A stretch of 64,000 nt of DNA from Paenibacillus caseinilyticus (GTDB lineage Bacteria > Bacillota > Bacilli > Paenibacillales > NBRC-103111): positions 1-64,000 of the forward strand of contig NZ_JAQAGY010000006.1 in NCBI RefSeq assembly GCF_027533645.1, in the 5' to 3' direction. The notes under the pieces were generated by a model. The model was given only the letters and a program-made list of their open reading frames with translations. It did not search any database and was not told the DNA's origin. Positions 45,202-52,733 of the stretch are shown here, piece by piece (within the stretch, counting starts at the first letter, position 1; every line of letters begins with the position of its first letter). The translations under genes were made by a program, and so were the position numbers.

Positions 45202-45345
45202 GCGGGAAGCCTCCTCAGCTAGCTATGTAATCAAAATAAGTCCGTCCACCGGACGCGAAGCTCCTGCAAGAAGGGCAATGGAGCCGAAGCGGGGATTCTC
45301 TCCCGCAGCAGGCAAAGGCAGGAAACCCTTCATTAGATATTATCA

Positions 45346-46389
45346 CTATTGGCGGGCGGACTCAACTTCCGGCAGCCGATCCGGCGAAATCACCTCAGAG
45401 ACCGTCCCCAGCGTCAACCCCTTCGAGCGGATCGCCTGGATCATTCCCTTCAGCGCCCCACTGCTGGAAGCCGTTGGATGCATGAGAATCAGCGTACCGG
45501 GCTCCACCCGGGTCCGTACCTTGTCTACGATGGAGGCAGGCGACGGCTTCTTCCAATCGATCGTATCGAGCGTCCAGAGGATGGTGCGAAGCTTGAGTTC
45601 GTGAGCCACCTGCACGGTGGTCTGGCTGTAGTCTCCCGATGGCGGAGCGAACAGCCGGTTGCGGATGCCGACCTCGCCGGTCAACAGCGCCTCGGTCTTG
45701 GAAATTTCCGTCAGATTGCCCATCCGGTCCAGTTTGCTCATGTCCTTGTGCGAGTAAGCATGATTGCCCGCCTCGTGCCCTTCCGCCAGAATCCGCCGGG
45801 CGGTCTCCGCATTCTTCTTCAACCACATGCCGTCAAAAAAGAATGTCGCGTGCACCCCCTCCTGCCGCAAGGTGGCGAGCATGGGCTCCAAAAACTCGTC
45901 GCCCCAGGCCACATTGATCATCATGCCAGCCATTTTCTTATTCGGATTGCCCTTATAGACCGGCTGGGGCCCGAGCTGGTCCAAGCCGATCGCCGGCGGC
46001 ACTTCCTTGTAGATCAGCTTCAGTGGCTCGCCCCCGCCCTGCTGCGCCAGCTTGAACGTCGCCTCCACGTCAACCTCCAGCCCATTGTAGCCCGGTATCG
46101 CCTTCCATACCGGGTCCAGCCTCGCATTCACCGGCGCCACCCGGCGTTTGTCTGCTTCCGCTTGGATCTGCCTGCGGATCTCGCTCTTTCCTTCCTCCTG
46201 CTCCTCTCCCGTTACAAGCCTCACGGCGGCTTCTACCGCCTCCATGGCAGGCGCCTTGCCGGCTGCAGGGGCATCGGCGGCCCGCTGCCTCGCATGGTCC
46301 GCGAACTCGTTCACGGCCGCCGAGTTCTCCAGTCCCAGCAGCACGAGGCCCAAACAAACCGCCGCTGTTGCTATAGGATAGCGTTTCAT
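45346..46389 (-). CDS. ylxY: YlxY-like polysaccharide deacetylase family protein
   Basis: This 347-residue protein has a signal anchor (about residues 3-22), a charged linker and a C-terminal NodB domain (about 160-345). Motif 1, usually TFDDG, is replaced by NVAWGDE, so the catalytic first Asp is missing; motif 2 (NHAYSH) and later motifs (APPSGDY, ILMHP) are kept. Deacetylase activity is therefore doubtful. The ATG at 46389 is 7 bases after AGGAG. It sits at the ylxY place between pnp and mlpA. In Bacillus YlxY is sporulation-linked. Confidence 0.85.
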   Translation of the reverse strand: MKRYPIATAAVCLGLVLLGLENSAAVNEFADHARQRAADAPAAGKAPAMEAVEAAVRLVTGEEQEEGKSEIRRQIQAEADKRRVAPVNARLDPVWKAIPGYNGLEVDVEATFKLAQQGGGEPLKLIYKEVPPAIGLDQLGPQPVYKGNPNKKMAGMMINVAWGDEFLEPMLATLRQEGVHATFFFDGMWLKKNAETARRILAEGHEAGNHAYSHKDMSKLDRMGNLTEISKTEALLTGEVGIRNRLFAPPSGDYSQTTVQVAHELKLRTILWTLDTIDWKKPSPASIVDKVRTRVEPGTLILMHPTASSSGALKGMIQAIRSKGLTLGTVSEVISPDRLPEVESARQ

Positions 46390-46488
46390 GTGCATTCTCC
46401 TGTCGCATCACCGTTTGTCCCATACATATGCGGACGCGGACAGGTTTATACCGCCGTGCTTGCTTGGCTCATTGCGTACATACACAGC

Positions 46489-46543
46489 AAAAAAGAGACA
46501 GACTGCTCTGACTCTTTCTTCGTTTGTCTGCCCGAAGGCAGAC
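46489..46543 (-). terminator. Double-hairpin terminator after pnp
   Basis: A GTCTGCC-TTCG-GGCAGAC hairpin (46526-46543) is followed by a second one, AGAGTCAGA/TCTGTCTCT (46494-46515), and six T on the minus strand. The first stem may protect or stabilise the 3' end. Confidence 0.8.
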
Positions 46544-46561
46544 GGATATGCGGTTGAGGAT

Positions 46562-48664
46562 TTAAGCTTGTGCTGGTGCTTCAGCAGTGAGTACGGCTTT
46601 GCGCGACAAGTTGACACGGCCCTGCCCGTCAATCTCGGTCACTTTCACGGTGATCTGATCCCCGATCTTCACAGCATCCTCCACTTTGGCTACACGCTCA
46701 GTGGACAATTGCGAGATATGGACAAGCCCGTCTTTACCCGGCAGAATCTCCACGAACGCGCCGAACTTCTCGATCCGCTTCACGGTGCCGAGATAGATCT
46801 CGCCGACGATCACTTCGCGCACAATGCCTTCGATGATTTGGCGCGCCTTTTCGTTCATCTCCTGGTTGGAAGAGGCGATGAATACGCGGCCGTCCTGTTC
46901 GATATCGATCTTGACGCCCGTCTCTTCGATGATCTTGTTGATGATCTTCCCGCCTGCTCCGATGACATCGCGGATCTTATCCGGGTTGATCTGCATCGTA
47001 ATGATCTTCGGCGCATACTTCGAGAGAGATGTCTTCGGCTCGGTGATCCGCTCCAGCATCTTGTTCAGGATATGCATCCGGCCGACTTTGGCCTGTTCCA
47101 GCGATTGGGTGAGAATGCTGCGGTCGATGCCGTCAATCTTAATATCCATCTGCAGCGCAGTGACCCCTTTAGCCGTACCTGCTACTTTGAAGTCCATGTC
47201 GCCGAGATGATCTTCCATCCCTTGAATATCCGAGAGAATCGAGAAATGCTCGCCGTCTTTGATGAGCCCCATTGCTACACCGGCTACTGGAGCTTTGATC
47301 GGCACACCGGCATCCATCAGAGCCAGCGTACTTGCGCAAATACTTGCCTGCGACGTCGAACCGTTGGATTCCAGCACCTCGGAGACCAGACGGATCGTGT
47401 ACGGGAACTCCACCTCATTCGGGATGATCGGCTCAAGCGCACGTTCGCCCAAAGCACCATGTCCAATCTCGCGGCGGCCCGGAGGACGAAGCGGTCTGGC
47501 TTCCCCTACGGAGAACGGAGGGAAATTATAGTGATGCATGAAGCGCTTCGACTCTTCGAGATCGATCCCGTCAAGAATCTGCACGTCGCCGAGCGCACCC
47601 AAGGTGCAGATGCTGAGCGCCTGCGTTTGTCCGCGCGTAAAGAGACCGGATCCATGCGTGCGTGGGAGCAGGTTGATATCGCATTCGATCGGGCGGATCT
47701 CGTCAAGCGCACGGCCGTCTGGACGCACTTTGTCATGCGTGATCAGGCGTCTTACTTCTTCCTTGACGATGTCGTACAAGGTTTCCTTCACATCGCCCAT
47801 TTTCTCCGGCGTTTCGGCATAGACGATGGCAAAGTGTTCCTTGGCTTCGGCATTCACTGCGTCGATCGCTTCTTGGCGGGCATGCTTCTCCTGCACCTTG
47901 ATCGCTTCGACGAGACGGGACTGCGCGAACTGGCGTACGGCCGCATTGACTTCCGCATCCACCGCATGCAGCTTCACTTCCATCTTCGGCTTGCCTGCTT
48001 CCGCAACGAGCTGCTCTTGAATCGCAACGATCTTGCGGATCTCATCATGGCCGAACATGATCGCTTCCAGCATGACTTCTTCCGGTACTTCGTCAGCACC
48101 CGCTTCAACCATCATGATCGCGTCCTTCGTACCCGCTACCACGAGGTGGATATCACTCTTCTCCGCCTGCTCGAGCGTCGGGTTGATCAGGAATTGACCA
48201 TCCACACGGCCTACGATCACGCCGCCTACCGGACCGTTGAACGGCACATCGGAGATGCTCAGCGCCGCAGAGGTACCGATCATCGCAGCAATCTCGGGCG
48301 AGCAGTCTTGGTCCACGCTCATGACGATGTTCGCGATCTGTACGTCGTTACGGAAGCCTTCCGGGAACAGCGGACGAATCGGACGGTCCGTCAGACGGCT
48401 CGCCAGGATCGCTTTTTCGCTTGGACGCCCTTCACGCTTGATGAATCCCCCAGGGATCTTACCGACCGAGTATAAGCGCTCTTCATAGTTCACGGTGAGC
48501 GGGAAGAAATCAAGATCTTTCGGCTCGGACGATGCCGTCACCGTACATAAGATGACCGTATCGCCGTATTTGGCTACGACGGCGGCGTTGGCCTGCTTGG
48601 CCAGACGCCCGGTTTCGAGGATCAGCGTACGTCCGCCCAGATCCATCTGCACCTGCTTCTGCAT
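46562..48664 (-). CDS. pnp: Polyribonucleotide nucleotidyltransferase (PNPase)
   Basis: This 700-residue 3'-to-5' phosphorolytic exoribonuclease has two RNase PH domains (about 1-230 and 310-545), a KH domain ([20 protein letters not shown], near 565) and an S1 domain (about 615-690). The ATG at 48664 has GAGGAGG 6 bases upstream; the open frame further upstream covers the leader hairpins and is not coding. It is separated from rpsO by a terminator and has its own leader with two stem-loops. Confidence 0.97.
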   Translation of the reverse strand: MQKQVQMDLGGRTLILETGRLAKQANAAVVAKYGDTVILCTVTASSEPKDLDFFPLTVNYEERLYSVGKIPGGFIKREGRPSEKAILASRLTDRPIRPLFPEGFRNDVQIANIVMSVDQDCSPEIAAMIGTSAALSISDVPFNGPVGGVIVGRVDGQFLINPTLEQAEKSDIHLVVAGTKDAIMMVEAGADEVPEEVMLEAIMFGHDEIRKIVAIQEQLVAEAGKPKMEVKLHAVDAEVNAAVRQFAQSRLVEAIKVQEKHARQEAIDAVNAEAKEHFAIVYAETPEKMGDVKETLYDIVKEEVRRLITHDKVRPDGRALDEIRPIECDINLLPRTHGSGLFTRGQTQALSICTLGALGDVQILDGIDLEESKRFMHHYNFPPFSVGEARPLRPPGRREIGHGALGERALEPIIPNEVEFPYTIRLVSEVLESNGSTSQASICASTLALMDAGVPIKAPVAGVAMGLIKDGEHFSILSDIQGMEDHLGDMDFKVAGTAKGVTALQMDIKIDGIDRSILTQSLEQAKVGRMHILNKMLERITEPKTSLSKYAPKIITMQINPDKIRDVIGAGGKIINKIIEETGVKIDIEQDGRVFIASSNQEMNEKARQIIEGIVREVIVGEIYLGTVKRIEKFGAFVEILPGKDGLVHISQLSTERVAKVEDAVKIGDQITVKVTEIDGQGRVNLSRKAVLTAEAPAQA

Positions 48665-48688
48665 AAACAACCTCCTCAGGATTGGCGC

Positions 48689-48731
48689 ACAGCTTACACC
48701 CAGCTGCACGGAACCCGGAAACTCCGGGTTC
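48689..48731 (-). other. Stem-loops in the pnp leader
   Basis: A perfect 9-bp hairpin GAACCCGGA/TCCGGGTTC (48711-48731) is followed by a smaller CAGCT/AGCTG stem about 25 bases before the pnp ribosome binding site. In E. coli a pnp leader stem is the target of RNase III autoregulation; similarity in position only is seen here. Confidence 0.5.
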
Positions 48732-48852
48732 TTCTTCATTTTACCATTCTTCATCTTGGCTAGTATTTCCTGCTTTTAGGGAAAACATTATTGGACCATG
48801 CGGCCCTTGAAATCCCATGGCACCGCAATTCCTCTGTCCCGGCCCCATCTCG

Positions 48853-48926
48853 AAAAAAAGCAACCCCGTGTTCCCATGCCCCCTACCGGAAGTCCGGCGG
48901 GAACAAAGGACGAACGTGGTTGCTTT
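48853..48926 (-). terminator. Large terminator between rpsO and pnp
   Basis: AAAGCAACC/GGTTGCTTT (perfect 9 bp) forms the outer stem and is followed by TTTT on the minus strand. Within it lie a perfect GTTCCC/GGGAAC stem and a CCGG-ACTT-CCGG tip. The length of the structure (74 bases) is unusual for a terminator. Confidence 0.8.
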
Positions 48927-48939
48927 GTGGTTTTGCCAA

Positions 48940-49209
48940 TTAGCGGCGAAGACCGAGTTTCGCGATCAGGTCGCTGTAACGCTGAACGTCCTTATTCTTC
49001 AGGTACGTCAGAAGTTTACGGCGTTGTCCGACCATCTTCAGAAGACCGCGACGAGAGTGATGATCCTTCTTGTGCGTCTTCAAATGGCCAGTCAGGTTCA
49101 CGATGTTTTCCGTGAGGATTGCGATTTGAACTTCAGGAGATCCCGTATCGCTCTCGTGAGTCTTGTGAGTAGCAATCAGTTCCTGTTTGCGTTCTTGTGT
49201 AAGTGCCAT
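48940..49209 (-). CDS. rpsO: 30S ribosomal protein S15
   Basis: This 89-residue protein binds 16S rRNA in the central domain. The family core is present: [19 protein letters not shown] and [19 protein letters not shown]. The ATG at 49209 is 8 bases after GGAGG; the frame extends upstream into the leader. It lies downstream of ribF as in Bacillus. The leader of about 150 bases has hairpins that could be an S15 autoregulatory site. Confidence 0.97.
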   Translation of the reverse strand: MALTQERKQELIATHKTHESDTGSPEVQIAILTENIVNLTGHLKTHKKDHHSRRGLLKMVGQRRKLLTYLKNKDVQRYSDLIAKLGLRR

Positions 49210-49250
49210 TGGTAATTCACCTCCATTATTCATGTAATTGCCTCTAGCCC

Positions 49251-49374
49251 AGAGACCGTCGGAGAATCGAGTCTCCATGCCATGGTTACTTCTGCTTTGT
49301 TTCTTCTGCTTGTCTGTATCCCGCTAGCATCCGTTTCGCTTGCAGCGAAAACAGCAACGTTAACCAGTATAGCA
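49251..49374 (-). promoter_or_regulatory. rpsO promoter and structured leader
   Basis: An extended -10 TGCTATACT (49366-49374) lies 157 bases upstream of the rpsO start. The leader then forms GTTTTCGCT-GCA-AGCGAAAC (49333-49352) and a GAGAC/GTCTC-closed stem (49251-49274), 42 bases before the start codon. The -35 is weak. S15 represses its own mRNA through such leaders in several bacteria. Confidence 0.45.
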
Positions 49375-49400
49375 CAGAGGAATATAAAAAGTAAAATGAA

Positions 49401-50363
49401 TTACGAGAGTTCGGAGGAATTTTCTTCCGACAGCAGAGAACGGGCTTCCCGGGCATCCCGGCCGATCTGTTCGATCAATTCCGGAACGGATTCGAACTTG
49501 CGCTCGGCGCGAATATATTCGATGAAATCCACGCGGACTTCTTCCCCGTACAACGAATCGTCAAAGTCAAACAGATGCGCTTCGAACACAGGTTCCTCAA
49601 CATGGGAACCGAACGTAGGCTTAACGCCCAGGTTCATGACGCCCGCCCGTTTGTGTCCGCGCACTTCCACCTGAACGGCGTATACGCCGTTCACCGGAAC
49701 CACATAAGGGGCTGTCACTTCGACATTGGCAGTTGGGAATCCGATGGAATGCCCCCTGCCGTCCCCATGGACCACCTTGCCCCGTACGTGGTAAGGCCGG
49801 CCAAGCAGATGGGTAGCCTGCCGGATCCTCCCGGCAAGCAGCGCCTCTCGCACCAGGGTGGAACTTACCTTGTGACCGTCGATATGGTACGGACGCACCA
49901 CCTCCACGGCAAACCGGCCCGCTGCGAGTTCGCACAGCGTATCCGGCGTTCCGGCCCCCCGGTGTCCGAAGGTAAAATCGAATCCGACGAAGACGGTATT
50001 CACGCCCAGCGGAACGAGCATCTCCTCGACGAACTGCTCGGGGGTTACGCACATAAACGATTTGCTGAAATCAACTATGTACAGGGTGTCGACTCCCAGC
50101 TCCCGAAGACGCTCTTCCTTGGCCGAGAGCGGCGTAAGCAGCCGCGTATACTTGTCCATACCGAGCACCTGTCTCGGATGCGGATGAAACGTCATGATCG
50201 CGGCCGGCAAGCCGAGTTCCTTGCCCCGCTCCACGGCCCGGCTGATCACTTCCTGGTGGCCCCGATGGACCCCGTCGAAGTCACCGATCGCCAGTACCCC
50301 GCAGGGCCATCCTGCACGCCCCGGCTGCGGCAGCGGGAATGTGAGTTGTATCGTTCTCATCAT
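49401..50363 (-). CDS. ribF: Bifunctional riboflavin kinase/FAD synthetase
   Basis: This 320-residue enzyme makes FMN and then FAD. The N-terminal adenylyltransferase domain has GDFDGVHRGHQEV (HxGH type) and STLVREALLAG; the C-terminal flavokinase domain has GHSIGFPTANV and VNGVYAV. The first ATG, 50363, is 8 bases after AGGTGA; an upstream GTG lacks a good site. It follows truB as in Bacillus, at the end of the nusA-infB operon. Confidence 0.95.
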   Translation of the reverse strand: MMRTIQLTFPLPQPGRAGWPCGVLAIGDFDGVHRGHQEVISRAVERGKELGLPAAIMTFHPHPRQVLGMDKYTRLLTPLSAKEERLRELGVDTLYIVDFSKSFMCVTPEQFVEEMLVPLGVNTVFVGFDFTFGHRGAGTPDTLCELAAGRFAVEVVRPYHIDGHKVSSTLVREALLAGRIRQATHLLGRPYHVRGKVVHGDGRGHSIGFPTANVEVTAPYVVPVNGVYAVQVEVRGHKRAGVMNLGVKPTFGSHVEEPVFEAHLFDFDDSLYGEEVRVDFIEYIRAERKFESVPELIEQIGRDAREARSLLSEENSSELS

Positions 50364-50472
50364 CGCTTCGTTCACCTACTTCAGACCTTGGCGGCAGCCC
50401 GCCGCAGGTCCGGGATACACAGCGGCCGATTCCCTGCATGCAGAGAGCCGGCGCGCTTGTTGACCATCTATT

Positions 50473-51390
50473 TTACGAAAAAATCTTCACAGGGAGAAGC
50501 ATGCCTTGGGCCGGATCCCACTCGTATACTCCGATTAAATCCCGGTTCGGAGAATAAGCGGCAGCGGTTTCGCCTCCCGTCAAATGGGATACCGCCTCAG
50601 GCAGTACCCGGATCTTCTGGCCTTGCAGCGCCTTCACGGTCTGTATCTCGTTCAGAGACACCGAAGGAAGATGCTGTAAAGCCTGGTCCATAGGAATGAG
50701 CCGCGCCCCTAGCGAGCCTTCCCGCTGCATGTCTTCGATCTGTTCGAACGTGAGGCATGCTTCAGGACCGATGTGGCCGGTTGACGTGCGAACCAGCTCC
50801 GCCATGACGGCAGGGACACCGATCGCCGCTCCGATATCGACGCAGAGCGTCCGGATGTACGTACCTTTGGAGCAGGCGACGCGAAACCGGACTTCCGGGT
50901 AAACTCCCGTCCAATCCGTATCAAGCACATCGATGCGGTGAATCGTCACCTTGCGGGCTTTGCGTTCCACTTCCACACCTTGTCTGGCGAGATCATAGAG
51001 GCGCTTCCCATCCACTTTAACAGCGGAGAACATAGGAGGTACCTGCTCGATCTCGCCGACGAACCGGCTGACCGCCTCCGTAACTTCTTCTGGCGTCAGC
51101 TTCAAAGATAAGCCTTCTTCCCTCCGAAGCACCTCACCGGACAAGTCCTCCGTATCCGTGGCTATCCCGAGACGGAGCGTCGCCTCGTATTCCTTCGGCA
51201 GCTCCTGTATGTATTCCACAAGACGCGTGGCCCGGCCGATGCACAGGGGGAGTACCCCTGTCACCTGCGGATCCAGCGTACCGGTATGCCCGATGCGCTT
51301 GATCTTCAGAATACGCCGGACCTTGGCCACTACATCATGTGAGGTAAACCCAGCCGGTTTCCAGACCGGCAGTATGCCTTCAAGCGTCAT
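50473..51390 (-). CDS. truB: tRNA pseudouridine-55 synthase
   Basis: This 305-residue enzyme makes pseudouridine 55 in the T-loop of tRNA. The catalytic Asp40 lies in GHTGTLDP, with further motifs KRLYDLARQG and CSKGTYIRTL, and a C-terminal PUA-like extension. It overlaps nrnA by four bases (ATGA). In Bacillus truB directly follows rbfA; here nrnA lies between them. Confidence 0.96.
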   Translation of the reverse strand: MTLEGILPVWKPAGFTSHDVVAKVRRILKIKRIGHTGTLDPQVTGVLPLCIGRATRLVEYIQELPKEYEATLRLGIATDTEDLSGEVLRREEGLSLKLTPEEVTEAVSRFVGEIEQVPPMFSAVKVDGKRLYDLARQGVEVERKARKVTIHRIDVLDTDWTGVYPEVRFRVACSKGTYIRTLCVDIGAAIGVPAVMAELVRTSTGHIGPEACLTFEQIEDMQREGSLGARLIPMDQALQHLPSVSLNEIQTVKALQGQKIRVLPEAVSHLTGGETAAAYSPNRDLIGVYEWDPAQGMLLPVKIFS

Positions 51391-52376
51391 GCGATTCCCT
51401 TCCCCACTTCACTGACTATCGCTGCAACGGCCTCATCCATGGTCCCGTGGAACGTACAGCCTGCCGCTTTCACGTGACCCCCGCCCCCGAAGGTTTGGGC
51501 GATGGCCGCTACGTCGGCCGTTCCGCCGGAACGCAGCGAAACCTTGATGACGCCGGGCTGCTTTTCCTTGAACAGCATCCCGACCTCCACTCCCTCCACA
51601 TTGCGCGCATAGTTCACGAGGCCGTCCATATCCTCGGACGAAGCCCCCGTGGACTCGCGGTCCTGCAGCGAGACGCTAAGCCAGGCAATGCGGTTTTGAT
51701 GTGAAAACCGAAGCGTGTTCAAGCTTTGTTTGAGCAGGGACACTTGCCCGTAAGTCATTGTTTCGAGCAGCCTTTCGGCAAGCTCATGTCCTTGAACACC
51801 GCGGCCGAGCAGGTCTGCCGCGATACCAAGCACCTTGGGAGTCGTATTGGAATAACGGAACCCTCCGGTGTCGGTCAGCAGTCCGGAATAGATGCAGCTG
51901 CAAAGTCCCAAGGGCATAGAGAGCCCCAGTTCCTGCACGAGGTCATACAGCACTTCTACTGTCGCCGCCGCATCCGGAACAACAAGATTTACCGTACCAA
52001 AATGATCGTTGGTCGCATGATGATCGATATTCAGCAGGGCCGCCGTAGGCGAGATGCATTTGTGGACTCTGCCAATCCGCTCATAATCCGCGCAATCCAC
52101 GGATATGACCCGCTCGAACTTGCGTTCGGGCGGGTTCGTATCATAAGCATGGATGGGGCCGACGCCGGAAGCCATGTACATGTACTTCTCCGGCATGCGG
52201 CCTTCGTTCACCAAGGTATAGCTTTTGTTCAAGGCCTGAAGCATCCAGGCTACGGCAAAGGTAGATCCGGCCGCATCCCCATCGGGCTGCATGTGGGACA
52301 CGACCAGAAAATCATCGCCTTCCCGGATATAGTCTGCCGCCGCACGAAACGAGGCGGCATAATCCGCTTCGGTCAT
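51387..52376 (-). CDS. nrnA: Bifunctional oligoribonuclease/PAP phosphatase NrnA-like (DHH family)
   Basis: This 329-residue DHH/DHHA1 phosphoesterase degrades short oligonucleotides (nanoRNA) and 3'-phosphoadenosine 5'-phosphate. Metal ligands lie in SHMQPDGDAAGS (His28, Asp32, Asp34), DCADYER and NIDHHATN; the DHHA1 domain ends with GGGGHVKAAG. It overlaps rbfA and truB by four bases at both ends, so it is tightly integrated in the operon. In Bacillus subtilis nrnA is elsewhere. Confidence 0.92.
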   Translation of the reverse strand: MTEADYAASFRAAADYIREGDDFLVVSHMQPDGDAAGSTFAVAWMLQALNKSYTLVNEGRMPEKYMYMASGVGPIHAYDTNPPERKFERVISVDCADYERIGRVHKCISPTAALLNIDHHATNDHFGTVNLVVPDAAATVEVLYDLVQELGLSMPLGLCSCIYSGLLTDTGGFRYSNTTPKVLGIAADLLGRGVQGHELAERLLETMTYGQVSLLKQSLNTLRFSHQNRIAWLSVSLQDRESTGASSEDMDGLVNYARNVEGVEVGMLFKEKQPGVIKVSLRSGGTADVAAIAQTFGGGGHVKAAGCTFHGTMDEAVAAIVSEVGKGIA

Positions 52377-52729
52377 AGATTCGCATTCCCCTCGTTGATC
52401 TGGTGGAGGAGCGACTCGATCTTGCTGCCGTAATCGATGGATGCATCGAATTTGAAGAGAAGTTCCGGTACCTTGCGCATACGAATCCGCTTGCCGAGTT
52501 CAGAGCGGATGAAACCCGTGCTGCGCGCGAGAGCCTTCAGCGTCGCTTCCTTCTGTTCGTCACTGCCTAGCACGCTCAGAAAAATTTTGGCCTGAGAGAA
52601 CTCGTTCGTTACATCGACTCCGGTAACGGTGATGAACCCGATACGCGGATCTTTCAGTTCGGATTGGATAATCTGGGAAATTTCTTTCTTGATCTGTTCC
52701 CCAACCCGGCCGACACGAATTTTAGCCAT
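52373..52729 (-). CDS. rbfA: 30S ribosome-binding factor RbfA
   Basis: This 118-residue KH-like protein assists 16S rRNA 5'-end maturation and 30S assembly (RVGRVGEQIKKEISQIIQSE; LKDPRIGFITVTGVDVT). Four bases separate it from infB; ylxP, which lies between these genes in Bacillus, is absent. It overlaps nrnA by four bases. Confidence 0.95.
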   Translation of the reverse strand: MAKIRVGRVGEQIKKEISQIIQSELKDPRIGFITVTGVDVTNEFSQAKIFLSVLGSDEQKEATLKALARSTGFIRSELGKRIRMRKVPELLFKFDASIDYGSKIESLLHQINEGNANL

Positions 52730-52733
52730 GCGA

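Noticed and set aside
46388..48475. A 695-codon plus-strand frame opposite pnp
   Set aside because: It is antisense to a certain gene, and contains no recognisable motif.
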